NCBI RefSeq assembly: GCF_036511935.1
Contig: NZ_AP028878.1
Span: 1,922,001-1,986,000, forward strand
Source of the DNA: Marinobacter nanhaiticus D15-8W
GTDB lineage: Bacteria > Pseudomonadota > Gammaproteobacteria > Pseudomonadales > Oleiphilaceae
Reading direction: 5' to 3'
Length of the DNA stretch: 64,000 bases
The notes under the pieces were generated by a model. That model ran no database searches and was not told where the DNA came from. It saw only the letters and a list, made by a program, of their open reading frames with translations. This document shows positions 45,154-53,880 of the stretch, in pieces (positions within the stretch are counted from its first letter, which is position 1; every line of letters starts with the position of its first letter). The position numbers were made by a program, and so were the translations under genes.

Positions 45154-47088
45154 ATGATCAACACTTTCCTGAATCTACCTCGTGTTTACAAGCGCCTGAT
45201 CTCAGTTTCTTCCGATGTATTCTTCCTGTTCTTCGCTGTGTGGGCGGCTTTTGCTTTACGTTTGGAGCAGCAGATTTGGATCCCTTCGCGAGAGCAGTTC
45301 ACTGTTGCCACCATTACGGTCGTTATCACGGTTGGCATTTTTGTACGACTCGGCCTGTACCGCGCCGTCATACGCTATTTGGGCGATAAGGCTTTCCTGA
45401 CGATTATCTATGGCGTGGTCGCTTCGAGTGTGACCCTTATCGTTTTAGGTTATTTATTGCAGGCGTTCGTGCCGCGCTCTGTCCCTATTATTTACGGTGC
45501 TTTGGCTTTTATCTTTGTGGGTGGCACCCGCTTGGGTGTTCGCATGCTCGTCAATCGCCCTCGCATGCGCAGTAAAGAAAGAGTCGCTATTGTTGGCGCG
45601 GGCGAGACTGGGATGCAGCTCGCCTCAGCTCTCGAACAAGGCACGGAGTACGGGCCTGTTCTTTTTCTTACGTTTAGGCGAGCCAACCACAAGTCAACGA
45701 TTAAGGGCTTACCAGTTGTCGACATCAAGCATGTCGCGAAAGCGGTACAGCAGCACCGTGTTCAACGGATCCTGCTCGCGCTGGACCCGAATTCTAAAGT
45801 TGATCGCAAAAGATTGCTTAGACAATTAGAGCCGCTTTCAATCCCGGTACAAACTGTTCCTTCCATGTCCGAACTAGTGACCGGCCGGGCGCGTATTAAT
45901 GATATCCGAGATTTGGATATCGAAGACTTGTTAGGACGCGATCCAGTTCGTCCGGAGAACGCGATTGTTGCTGGCAGTCTCTACGGTAAGTCTGTGATGG
46001 TCACCGGTGCGGGCGGCTCGATCGGTTCCGAGCTCTGTCGCCAGATCATCCGTCACAAACCCTCTCGCCTTGTTTTGTTTGAACAGTCGGAGTTTTCGCT
46101 TTATTCGATTGAGCGTGAGCTGGAATCGATCAATCAGATTGAGAGCTTAGAGGTACAGATCCACCCGATTCTGGGTAGTGTTTGCCACCGCCGCAGATGC
46201 GAAGCCGTCATGCGGGCTTTTGATATTGAGACGGTCTATCACGCTGCCGCCTACAAGCATGTTCCGCTGGTTGAGCACAATGTTATTGAGGGTATACAGA
46301 ACAATGTCTTTGGGACCTGGCATACCGCAGAGGCTGCTATCAGTGCGGGCGTCCAGCGCTTTGTGCTGATTTCAACAGATAAAGCGGTGCGGCCGACGAA
46401 CGTGATGGGCGCCTCCAAACGATTGGCTGAACTCGTGCTTCAGGGATTGGCAGAGCGTCAGGCCGATACCTGCTTTTCCATGGTGCGATTCGGCAACGTA
46501 TTGGGTTCTTCTGGGTCGGTCGTGCCGCTGTTCCGCGATCAGATTCGTGATGGTGGGCCTATTACGGTCACGCATCCAGACATTATTCGATACTTCATGA
46601 CCATCCCAGAAGCCAGTCAGCTCGTGCTGCAAGCCGGAAGCATGGGAACGGGTGGTGAGGTTTTCGTACTGGATATGGGGGAGCCGGTAAAAATAGCCGA
46701 ATTGGCGCGGAAGATGGTCCATCTGATGGGGCTCGAAGAGAAAACGTCCGAAAATCCGGAAGGGGACATCGAGGTGTTGTTCACCGGTCTTCGCCCGGGA
46801 GAAAAACTTTTCGAGGAGCTGCTCATTGGGGACGACCCGCAAGGTACCAATCATCCTCGGATCATGATGGCCAGGGAAGTGTCGATGGATTGGTCCGATG
46901 TCGAGCTACTGTTAAAGAAGCTGACCTTGGCCAGTCAGAACTTTGATTGTGGCGCCGTCATCGAACTTCTACGGGAGGCGCCCACCGGCTACTCACCGAA
47001 TGGGGATATGGTTGACCTCGTTTGGCGGAACGGAGGAGACCAGGTGGTTCAGTTAAGTGAGAGTTCGGTCAGGCAGTTGCCTCACTGA
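45154..47088 (+). CDS. wbpM: UDP-GlcNAc 4,6-dehydratase WbpM/PglF type
   Basis: A 644-residue inner-membrane enzyme. Four or five N-terminal helices (about 20-125), a first Rossmann motif VGAGETG (about 147-153) and the catalytic SDR domain with TGAGGSIGSELCR (about 284-296). STDKAVRPTNVMGASKR has Met where short enzymes have the catalytic Tyr, the feature of long WbpM-type dehydratases. Product: UDP-4-keto-6-deoxy-GlcNAc, feeding the SDR/PglC pair. In Pseudomonas wbpM closes the O-antigen locus; here three further genes follow. Confidence 0.93.
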   Translation: MINTFLNLPRVYKRLISVSSDVFFLFFAVWAAFALRLEQQIWIPSREQFTVATITVVITVGIFVRLGLYRAVIRYLGDKAFLTIIYGVVASSVTLIVLGYLLQAFVPRSVPIIYGALAFIFVGGTRLGVRMLVNRPRMRSKERVAIVGAGETGMQLASALEQGTEYGPVLFLTFRRANHKSTIKGLPVVDIKHVAKAVQQHRVQRILLALDPNSKVDRKRLLRQLEPLSIPVQTVPSMSELVTGRARINDIRDLDIEDLLGRDPVRPENAIVAGSLYGKSVMVTGAGGSIGSELCRQIIRHKPSRLVLFEQSEFSLYSIERELESINQIESLEVQIHPILGSVCHRRRCEAVMRAFDIETVYHAAAYKHVPLVEHNVIEGIQNNVFGTWHTAEAAISAGVQRFVLISTDKAVRPTNVMGASKRLAELVLQGLAERQADTCFSMVRFGNVLGSSGSVVPLFRDQIRDGGPITVTHPDIIRYFMTIPEASQLVLQAGSMGTGGEVFVLDMGEPVKIAELARKMVHLMGLEEKTSENPEGDIEVLFTGLRPGEKLFEELLIGDDPQGTNHPRIMMAREVSMDWSDVELLLKKLTLASQNFDCGAVIELLREAPTGYSPNGDMVDLVWRNGGDQVVQLSESSVRQLPH

Positions 47089-47130
47089 CGTTGCTGCCAA
47101 ATCTGAAATTATTCAACACGGAATGTTGAA

Positions 47131-48543
47131 GTGATTGAAATAAAACACCACGGCGCCACCACAGGCGTTACCGGATCGTGCCACGAATTGAGTGTCGGCG
47201 ACGCCGGCATTCTCATTGACTGCGGTTTGTTCCAAGGGCAAGAGGCAGGGCATTCATCCACGGCCTCAAACCTTGCCATCGATTTCCCCATCGATCATAT
47301 ACGCGCGCTGGTCGTTACCCACGTGCATATCGACCACGTGGGACGTATACCTTATCTACTCGCGTCTGGCTTCGAGGGTCCGATCATCTGCTCCGAGCCT
47401 TCAGCGTTCATGCTGCCGGAAATACTGGAAGACGCGCTGAAGATCGGTTTTACCCGGGATAGAAAGCTCATCGAGCGAGTGCTGGACCTGATTCGCTCTC
47501 GAATCGTGCCCCTTCCTTATAGTCAGTGGTATTCGGTATTCGCGGAGGGTGAGTGTTCGCTCTCCGTGCGGTTGCAGCAGGCGGGGCACATTCTGGGCTC
47601 GGCTTATGTTGAATGCGACGCCTGGGCAAATCAGGTAAGCGAGCGTATCGTCTTCAGTGGCGATCTCGGCGCCCCGCATGCGCCGCTATTGCCTGAACCA
47701 ACGTCGCCGGAACGGGCAGACCGGTTAGTGATTGAAAGTACCTACGGCGACAAGGATCATGAAGACAGGGAAACGCGTCGGTACCGGCTGAAGGCTATTC
47801 TTGAAAATGCCTTGGCGGACGGTGGCACCATACTCGTGCCTGCATTCAGTATTGGCCGTACGCAGGAGTTGCTATACGAAATTGAAAGTCTCATCCATGA
47901 GTTCGGTGACGATGAGGTCGCCGAAGACGTGAGCTTACCTCATGGTGCGAAGCTCTCCTGGAAGGATCTCGAAATTGTCGTGGATTCGCCGTTAGCGGCG
48001 GACTTCACGCGTATTTACCGTGACCTTAAGCCCTATTGGGATGCCGAAGCCACAGAGCTCGTCAACGAGGGGCGGCACCCCTTGTCGTTCGAGCAGCTCA
48101 CCGTCATTGATAGCCACGAAGACCATTTGAACGCGGTGAGTTATCTGGCACGCTCGCATCGTCCGTGTGTTGTGCTGGCCGGTTCGGGAATGTGCACCGG
48201 CGGGCGGGTTGTTAATTATCTGAAGGCCCTGTTAGGCGATGTTCGCAACGACGTCCTGTTTGTCGGATACCAGGCAGTCGGTACCCCGGGCAGAGAGATA
48301 CTCAGCTACGGCCCGCACGGAGGTTATGTTGAGTTGGATGGCGAACGGTATACCATACGCGCTCGGGTTCATCAGGTAGGCGGCTATTCGGCCCATGCGG
48401 GACAGAGCGATTTGCTCCGGTTTGTCGAGGGCATTCCCGAAACGCCGGCAGAGATAAGAATTGTACATGGAGATGCAGATGCCAAATTGGCTTTCCAGCA
48501 TCTTCTCGAAACGAAATACGATAGCAGGATTCTGATCCCCTGA
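47131..48543 (+). CDS. Beta-CASP metallo-beta-lactamase-fold hydrolase (RNA-processing type)
   Basis: A 470-residue protein. The metal motif is THVHIDHVG (H64, H66, D68, H69). Later ligands are in AGHILGSAYVE and FSGDLG, and the beta-CASP insert carries ESTYGD, PAFSIGRTQELLYEI and SGSGMCTGGRV; QVGGYSAHAGQSDLL is near the C-terminus. This is the layout of CPSF/RNase J-like exonuclease or endonuclease enzymes (YSH1/KapB type). It starts with GTG. Its place between wbpM and a UDP-sugar dehydrogenase is unexpected for an RNase. Confidence 0.87.
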   Translation: MIEIKHHGATTGVTGSCHELSVGDAGILIDCGLFQGQEAGHSSTASNLAIDFPIDHIRALVVTHVHIDHVGRIPYLLASGFEGPIICSEPSAFMLPEILEDALKIGFTRDRKLIERVLDLIRSRIVPLPYSQWYSVFAEGECSLSVRLQQAGHILGSAYVECDAWANQVSERIVFSGDLGAPHAPLLPEPTSPERADRLVIESTYGDKDHEDRETRRYRLKAILENALADGGTILVPAFSIGRTQELLYEIESLIHEFGDDEVAEDVSLPHGAKLSWKDLEIVVDSPLAADFTRIYRDLKPYWDAEATELVNEGRHPLSFEQLTVIDSHEDHLNAVSYLARSHRPCVVLAGSGMCTGGRVVNYLKALLGDVRNDVLFVGYQAVGTPGREILSYGPHGGYVELDGERYTIRARVHQVGGYSAHAGQSDLLRFVEGIPETPAEIRIVHGDADAKLAFQHLLETKYDSRILIP

Positions 48544-48561
48544 TATCGGGTAGGAGTTAAC

Positions 48562-49824
48562 ATGAAAAAAATTGGAATTATCGGCTTGGGTTACGTTGGC
48601 TTGCCACTGGCCGTTGCCTTTGGCGAGAAGCGGGAAGTCGTCGGTTTTGATATCAACGGGAAGCGAATCGTCGAGCTCAAGCAGGGTGTGGACTTTACGC
48701 GCGAAGTGTCCAAGGAGGAACTGGCCGAGTCCAGGCATCTCTCATTTACGGACTCATTGGAAGGTATCAGTGACTGCCAGATCTACATTGTCACTGTCCC
48801 GACCCCGATTGATGAATTCAAGTCGCCTGATCTGACGCCGCTGGTAAAGGCTAGTGAAACCGTAGGCAAGGTGCTCAAGAAAGGCGATATCGTCATTTAT
48901 GAATCGACGGTTTACCCCGGCGCTACTGAAGAAGTCTGTGTCCCTGTGTTGGAGAAGTTTTCAGGCCTGGCCTTTAACCAAGACTTCTATGCGGGTTATA
49001 GCCCAGAACGTATTAACCCCGGCGACAAGGAGCATCGCGTTACGACGATTAAAAAAGTAACGGCCGGGTCGACGCCTGAAATAGCGGATGAAGTCGACGC
49101 GTTATACGCCGGCGTGATTACTGCAGGGACCCACAAGGCAAGCTCCATAAAAGTGGCCGAAGCGGCCAAGGTCATCGAGAACACTCAGCGCGACGTCAAT
49201 ATCGCATTGATGAACGAGCTCTCGATGATATTTTGCCGTCTGGGTATCGATACCCATGAAGTGCTCGCTGCTGCCGGCACCAAATGGAACTTTCTGCCCT
49301 TCAAACCTGGACTCGTTGGCGGCCATTGTATCGGTGTCGACCCATACTACCTGACTCACAAAGCCCAGGCTGTGGGCTACCATCCGGAAATGATCCTGGC
49401 GGGCCGCCGTGTCAATGATGGTATGGGCGCTTATGCAGCGTCCGAACTTGTGAAAGGTATGATTAGGGCGGGGCAGACTATTTCCGGTGCCCGAGTGCTT
49501 GTCCTTGGTCTGACGTTCAAGGAAAACTGCCCGGACTTACGCAATACACGGGTCATCGATGTGATTCGCGAGTTATCCGATTTCGGTTGTAAGGTTGATG
49601 TTGCGGATGCGTGGGCAAATAATGAAGAGGCTGTCCACGAATATGGTATTTCGCTTTGCGAGTTGAGCGAGAAGCAGATATATGACGGCGTGATTTTGAC
49701 AGTGCCGCATCGTGAGTATGTCGAGATGGGTGCGGAGGAAATCCGTTCGTATCTTAAATCGAGTGGCATTTTCTATGACTTGAAAGGCACGTTCGATAAA
49801 ACGTCGTCGCACTTGCGCCTGTGA
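48562..49824 (+). CDS. UDP-HexNAc 6-dehydrogenase (TviB/WbpO/WbpA type)
   Basis: A 420-residue NAD-dependent dehydrogenase that oxidises UDP-GlcNAc or UDP-GalNAc to the uronic acid. NAD motif [15 protein letters not shown] (about 7-21) and catalytic Cys C256 in [12 protein letters not shown]. Residues [12 protein letters not shown] place it in the TviB/WbpO group. Which epimer it uses cannot be told. Last gene of the polysaccharide cluster, followed by a terminator. Confidence 0.9.
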   Translation: MKKIGIIGLGYVGLPLAVAFGEKREVVGFDINGKRIVELKQGVDFTREVSKEELAESRHLSFTDSLEGISDCQIYIVTVPTPIDEFKSPDLTPLVKASETVGKVLKKGDIVIYESTVYPGATEEVCVPVLEKFSGLAFNQDFYAGYSPERINPGDKEHRVTTIKKVTAGSTPEIADEVDALYAGVITAGTHKASSIKVAEAAKVIENTQRDVNIALMNELSMIFCRLGIDTHEVLAAAGTKWNFLPFKPGLVGGHCIGVDPYYLTHKAQAVGYHPEMILAGRRVNDGMGAYAASELVKGMIRAGQTISGARVLVLGLTFKENCPDLRNTRVIDVIRELSDFGCKVDVADAWANNEEAVHEYGISLCELSEKQIYDGVILTVPHREYVEMGAEEIRSYLKSSGIFYDLKGTFDKTSSHLRL

Positions 49825-49864
49825 TCTTCATCGGTTGATCCATATTGCAAAGCTGCCGTATACG

Positions 49865-49890
49865 AAAAGGACCTTTTTAAGGTCCTTTTT
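49865..49890 (+). terminator. Rho-independent terminator closing the polysaccharide operon
   Basis: AAAAGGACCT and AGGTCCTTTT form a 10-bp stem with a TTTTA loop and a T-rich end, 40 bases after the tviB-like stop. Confidence 0.9.
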
Positions 49891-49945
49891 ATTTCGGCGT
49901 AAGTTATCCACATTTATGACAACGGTGTCACACAGTAGCGTTTAA

Positions 49946-49974
49946 TTGTCATAATTTGTTTAGTGTTCTATTAT
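49946..49974 (+). promoter_or_regulatory. Sigma-70 promoter of the mvaT-like gene
   Basis: TTGTCA and TATTAT at 17-bp spacing, in an A/T-rich region. The predicted start near 49981 leaves a leader of about 190 bases before the ATG at 50169. The rest of the 344-bp gap shows nothing else recognised. Confidence 0.7.
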
Positions 49975-50168
49975 GACTGTCGTCAGATATGGCTCGGCAA
50001 AGATTTAGCTATTTTTGCCTTCCTCCCGACATTTTTGTTCAGCCAATTTTTCAAGCGCATATGAATAGATAGGTGATTTGAAGGGTTGGTAGTTTGAATC
50101 AGTAGCTAGCTTGAGCCTCAGTTAGTTTTGAATCACAGAAAGCTTGAACCAAGTAAGGGTATATATCC

Positions 50169-50537
50169 ATGGCAAAGATCAATGAGTATTACCAGAAGAA
50201 ACAGCTTATGGATAAGCTTGCAGATGAGCTGCGCAAACTCGAGGAAGACAATGCGCTGAAGCGCGAGCTTGAGTTTGAAGAGAAGATCCGCGGCTTGATG
50301 AAGGAGCACAACAAGTCTGCGAAAGACGTGCTGCAGGTACTGGGCGCAATCGATCCGTCTGTTTCCGGCGGAAAAGCCGAAGCGGCTTCAGGCTCACGTC
50401 CGAAGCGTCCGCTGAAAACCTACAAGAATCCGCATACCGGTGAGGTCGTCAAGACTCGCGGTGGCAACCATAAGACGCTGAACGAGTGGCGCGATAAGTA
50501 CGGTAAGGAAGCGGTACAAGGCTGGCAGCAAGACTGA
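50169..50537 (+). CDS. MvaT-family H-NS-like xenogeneic silencer
   Basis: A 122-residue protein with an N-terminal coiled-coil (about 1-60, KKQLMDKLADELRKLEEDN), a linker, and the C-terminal DNA-binding segment YKNPHTGEVVKTRGGNHKTLNEWRDKYG, given in part, which is the MvaT/MvaU signature. These proteins bind AT-rich minor grooves and silence acquired DNA. It sits right at the end of the AT-rich polysaccharide locus, which it may silence. It has its own promoter, so it is transcribed apart from that locus. A hairpin follows. Confidence 0.9.
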   Translation: MAKINEYYQKKQLMDKLADELRKLEEDNALKRELEFEEKIRGLMKEHNKSAKDVLQVLGAIDPSVSGGKAEAASGSRPKRPLKTYKNPHTGEVVKTRGGNHKTLNEWRDKYGKEAVQGWQQD

Positions 50538-50546
50538 TTTTGCTGA

Positions 50547-50573
50547 GGGCTCCGGCCAATGCGGTCGGAGTCC
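50547..50573 (+). terminator. Hairpin after the mvaT-like gene
   Basis: GGGCTCCGGCC and GGTCGGAGTCC form an imperfect stem with G-T pairs and a short loop. Only TTAAG follows, so termination strength is uncertain. Confidence 0.45.
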
Positions 50574-50795
50574 TTAAGTCTGGCGAGTTTCATTGTAATT
50601 TGAATGACTAACAGATGCTCCAGCATCGATCCGTTCGTTTGATGTGTGACTTCCTAAACACGTAAAGTTTCCCTCCTGATATATCTCCCTTTAATACTGT
50701 TTCAGCTTCTTAATCGTATTTCAGTGATATCCCACAGGAAACATGACCCCGGTTTGCGTTAGAATCGTCGGGAAATCTTCTGACAAGGATGCTGT

Positions 50796-52202
50796 ATGCT
50801 AGCTGTCATTCTCTCTGGTGGATCCGGAACGCGCCTTTGGCCGCTCTCCCGCGAAGCCTATCCCAAGCAGTTTCTTCCGGTTGTATCCGACGAGTCCCTT
50901 CTAGCTGAAACCATAGACCGTGGACTCAAACTCGATCCGCAGACGAGAGTCATGGCGATCACCAACGAGGATCATCGGTTCGTAGTGGCAGCTCACATGC
51001 AGAAGATGGCGGCTGGGAAAGTGGATGGCATCATTCTCGAACCGGTGGGCCGAAATACAGCGCCGGCAATCGCGCTGGCGGCACTGGCGGCAGCAGAGAG
51101 CGATCCCGAAGAACTTTTGCTGGTGATGCCTTCCGATCACGTTTTGCGGGATCGAGCTGCATTCGCTGATGCCGTGCAGATAGGTGCTAAAGCCGCAGCG
51201 TCGGGCAAGCTGGTCACCTTTGGCGTCGTCCCCACGTCGCCTCATACCGGATACGGCTATATTCGCGGAGGCGACCTGGCGAACGGCTATGCGCCTGTCG
51301 ATGCGTTTGTGGAAAAGCCCGACGAATCGACGGCAAAGTCGTACCTCGACCAAGGTGGCTACTACTGGAATAGCGGCATGTTCCTGTTCCGGGCTGATCG
51401 CTATCTCGAAGAATTGGGCAGGCACAATCCGGACATGCTTAAGGCCTGCAAGGCGGCCTTCGCTGGCCGTGAGTCGGATCTCGATTTTGTTCGTGTGGAT
51501 CACGAGGCCTTCGAAGCCTGCCCCGACGATTCAATTGACTACGCCGTTATGGAAAAAACCAAGGATGCGGTAGTCGTTCCGCTCAATGCGGGTTGGAGCG
51601 ATGTCGGTTCCTGGTCCGCACTCTGGGAGATCCAGCCTCAGGACGAACACGGCAACGTCTGTCGTGGCGACGTCATTACGGAGGACGTGAGCGGTTCCTA
51701 CATACACTCTGAAGGTCGTCTTATCGCTGCATTGGGTGTGAGCGACCACGTGATCGTCGAGACCGACGATGTTGTCCTCGTGGCGGATAGAAATCGGGTC
51801 CAGGATGTGAAGAAGCTCGTGGCCCAGGTTAAAACCCTGGGGCGGGAGGAACATCGCTTCCATAAAAAAGTGCATCGTCCCTGGGGCACCTACGAAGGCA
51901 TAGCCATGGGGGAGCGTTTCCAGGTGAAGCGTATTACCGTTAACCCCGGGGCTTCCCTCTCTCTCCAGAAGCACCATCATCGAGCGGAGCACTGGATTGT
52001 CGTGAAGGGCACCGCTGCAGTCGTTCGGGGGGATGACGAAATCATGCTGACTGAGGATCAGTCGACCTATATCCCGGTCGGTCATCGCCATCGACTAACC
52101 AATCCGGGTGTAATCCCGTTGGAGCTGATCGAGGTGCAGACCGGCAGCTACCTCGGTGAGGACGATATCGTTCGCTACGCCGATACCTATAATCGCGCCT
52201 GA
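50796..52202 (+). CDS. Mannose-1-phosphate guanylyltransferase / mannose-6-phosphate isomerase
   Basis: A 468-residue bifunctional AlgA/ManC-type enzyme. N-terminal nucleotidyltransferase with GGSGTRLWPLSREAYPKQF (8-26) and AFVEKPDE, plus a C-terminal cupin with EHWIVVKGTA and the HRHRLTNPG metal site. It makes GDP-mannose from fructose-6-phosphate through mannose-1-phosphate. No gmd or mannosyltransferase of its own is obvious nearby, so it may serve the O-antigen, core or another polysaccharide. Confidence 0.92.
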   Translation: MLAVILSGGSGTRLWPLSREAYPKQFLPVVSDESLLAETIDRGLKLDPQTRVMAITNEDHRFVVAAHMQKMAAGKVDGIILEPVGRNTAPAIALAALAAAESDPEELLLVMPSDHVLRDRAAFADAVQIGAKAAASGKLVTFGVVPTSPHTGYGYIRGGDLANGYAPVDAFVEKPDESTAKSYLDQGGYYWNSGMFLFRADRYLEELGRHNPDMLKACKAAFAGRESDLDFVRVDHEAFEACPDDSIDYAVMEKTKDAVVVPLNAGWSDVGSWSALWEIQPQDEHGNVCRGDVITEDVSGSYIHSEGRLIAALGVSDHVIVETDDVVLVADRNRVQDVKKLVAQVKTLGREEHRFHKKVHRPWGTYEGIAMGERFQVKRITVNPGASLSLQKHHHRAEHWIVVKGTAAVVRGDDEIMLTEDQSTYIPVGHRHRLTNPGVIPLELIEVQTGSYLGEDDIVRYADTYNRA

Positions 52203-52313
52203 CCAGACTACTTTACGGATCCAGGCGAACTTTGCACAGGATGTGCGATCGAGGGCTCGCGCTCTTGATGTTCGACGACGTGCTCTTGTAGTTCTAAAAA
52301 AGGAAGTTACCCA

Positions 52314-53315
52314 ATGTCTGATTGGCCAGGGAATGGCTCAAACTCAGCAGGTGCCGCCACACCTAACGTACTTGCCAAACCGGCATCAACCCTAGAGCTG
52401 GACTTTGCAGACGACGTCGCAGTCCGATTGGCGGCGTCACCCAAGGCCTTGTTGTGGCTGAAAGGGCCCATGGGGTCCGGGAAGACAACATTTCTACAGC
52501 AAAGCGTTCAGCAGTGGCCGTTTCCAAGCCTGTGGTTGGATCTCCGCCGCGAGTGTGAAGTGATGGCGGATCAATCCGGCATCATAGGTGAAACGGCGGC
52601 GAAGGGATCTCTGGCGCTGGTGTTGGATGACATGACGCCAAGGGATCTTGCGACGCTGGTTTCAGATCCTCTACATCCTGCCTCCCAAATCGTGCCGAAG
52701 CATGCGGGTCCCATCCTGCTGGTCAGTGAGGATGTTGACGAAGATGCTGCAGCGGAGTTGTCTGCGCGAACAGGACGGACTCTGCGGATGATGGCGATGC
52801 CGCCCAGCAGCCCTGAGCAGCGGTTAAGCATTCTCCGCGCTCGGCAAAGCCGGATCGAGCGCCAGATGCGCGTTCGAATCCATCCCGATGCTATGCAGCG
52901 GGCCGCCCGAGGTAGAGCACCCGGCTGCGCGGAGACACCGGGTATGGCCATATACTGGCTGGAGGCGGCGGCCACACGGGTTTGTCTGAGAATGATGCAC
53001 GGGGACACCCATCTTCGTGCCTTACAGGCTCAGGTCGACGACCTTAATCGTGCGCTTTTGGTTGCTCAAGCCCGTGGTCAAGATGTCGAAGGGCTACGGT
53101 GTCAGTTGGAGCAGCTTGACATTGAATACGCTGCCTATCTCATTGACTGGCGTGAGCGCGAGCGAAAAGGGGAGCTCTATTTGGTCACGGCGTTTGATGT
53201 GGAGCACGAGATCGAAGTCGGGAAAAGCGATTTCAAAAACCAGGCGGGCGACGATGCTGTCGAAAGTGTCTCCCGTAACAATAATGACGAAAGGCCGCTT
53301 TGCCGTTTTGGTTGA
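52314..53315 (+). CDS. Stand-alone ClpB-D1-like P-loop ATPase of unknown function
   Basis: A 333-residue protein. Walker A GPMGSGKT (51-58) and Walker B ALVLDDM (101-107). From about residue 155 it follows the ClpB/ClpA D1 lid: PSSPEQRLSILRARQSRIE, a helix, then MAIYWLEAAATRVCLRMM, corresponding to the DKAIDLIDEAA-type segment, then a coiled-coil like the start of the M-domain, and YLVTAFDVEHEIEV like VTEEDIAEVV. It lacks the Clp N-domain, D2, and the YRGEFE pore loop, since only about 43 residues separate Walker A and B. Start has AAGGA upstream. Function unknown. Confidence 0.72.
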   Translation: MSDWPGNGSNSAGAATPNVLAKPASTLELDFADDVAVRLAASPKALLWLKGPMGSGKTTFLQQSVQQWPFPSLWLDLRRECEVMADQSGIIGETAAKGSLALVLDDMTPRDLATLVSDPLHPASQIVPKHAGPILLVSEDVDEDAAAELSARTGRTLRMMAMPPSSPEQRLSILRARQSRIERQMRVRIHPDAMQRAARGRAPGCAETPGMAIYWLEAAATRVCLRMMHGDTHLRALQAQVDDLNRALLVAQARGQDVEGLRCQLEQLDIEYAAYLIDWRERERKGELYLVTAFDVEHEIEVGKSDFKNQAGDDAVESVSRNNNDERPLCRFG

Positions 53316-53406
53316 TTGGCATCGCACTTGGTCGTTATTGCCGCTTACGGCTGCCTGGGGCATCATGGCGGTTTTAATCATGGCTGCCATGAAAAGCCTG
53401 ACGTGA
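53284..53406 (+). CDS. Small single-pass membrane protein (40 residues), tentative
   Basis: It starts at an ATG inside the end of the Clp-like gene (32-bp overlap, another frame) and encodes MTKGRFAVLVDWHRTW, then a hydrophobic helix (about 17-36), and a short tail. No strong ribosome site is visible. Coupled translation with the ATPase gene is possible. No family recognised. Confidence 0.4.
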   Translation: MTKGRFAVLVDWHRTWSLLPLTAAWGIMAVLIMAAMKSLT

Positions 53407-53425
53407 CCGGAGGCCCACAGAGTCC

Positions 53426-53800
53426 ATGCACGATTTGGAAATCTACGTGAAGGAGCTTGCACACGACCCTATTCGCCATTGGCTGGGGGAGTCCCTGGAA
53501 GATCTGCAGTTAGAGCAAAAAGGCTCCAAAGGCGTGATCACCGGGGTGGGGTTTTACTGTGACCACAAAGTCCGGGTGTCCCTTTATCCCGGGGCGTTCA
53601 ATAAACACTTCACCTGTGTCGTGCTGGAGGGTGAGGAGTTGCCATGGCGTTCAGATCTCGACTGTGCGCGAAATGCCTGGCGTCACCTGGATACGGAAAT
53701 TCGCTGTAGTCCCGGTAACTGGAAGGAAGGCGATCCGGTTGAAGATGAGAAGTGGTGGAGGATCGATTCCCGTGGGGAGCAGAAAGTAGTCTGGAATTGA
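53426..53800 (+). CDS. Conserved hypothetical protein
   Basis: A 124-residue soluble acidic protein with no signal peptide. It has AHDPIRHWLGESLEDLQLEQ, a strand-rich centre and a Trp-rich C-terminus (WRHLDTEI, WKEGD, KWWRID). Proteins of similar shape seem familiar from pseudomonads, but I cannot name a family. It follows the Clp-like ATPase and the small membrane ORF by 20 bp and may be in the same operon. Confidence 0.6.
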   Translation: MHDLEIYVKELAHDPIRHWLGESLEDLQLEQKGSKGVITGVGFYCDHKVRVSLYPGAFNKHFTCVVLEGEELPWRSDLDCARNAWRHLDTEIRCSPGNWKEGDPVEDEKWWRIDSRGEQKVVWN

Positions 53801-53820
53801 ACGGCTGCGTGGAATCTGAC

Positions 53821-53866
53821 GCCGGCCTCCTTCCCGTTTTATACGGGAGACTATCCTGAGGCCGGC
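53821..53866. terminator. Two-tier hairpin between convergent genes
   Basis: An outer stem GCCGGCCTC/GAGGCCGGC encloses an inner hairpin TCCCGT/ACGGGA. It lies between the 124-residue protein gene (plus) and the cold-shock gene (minus), so it may end transcripts from both sides. T-runs are short. Confidence 0.55.
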
Positions 53867-53880
53867 CAGAGTGGTAGGTC

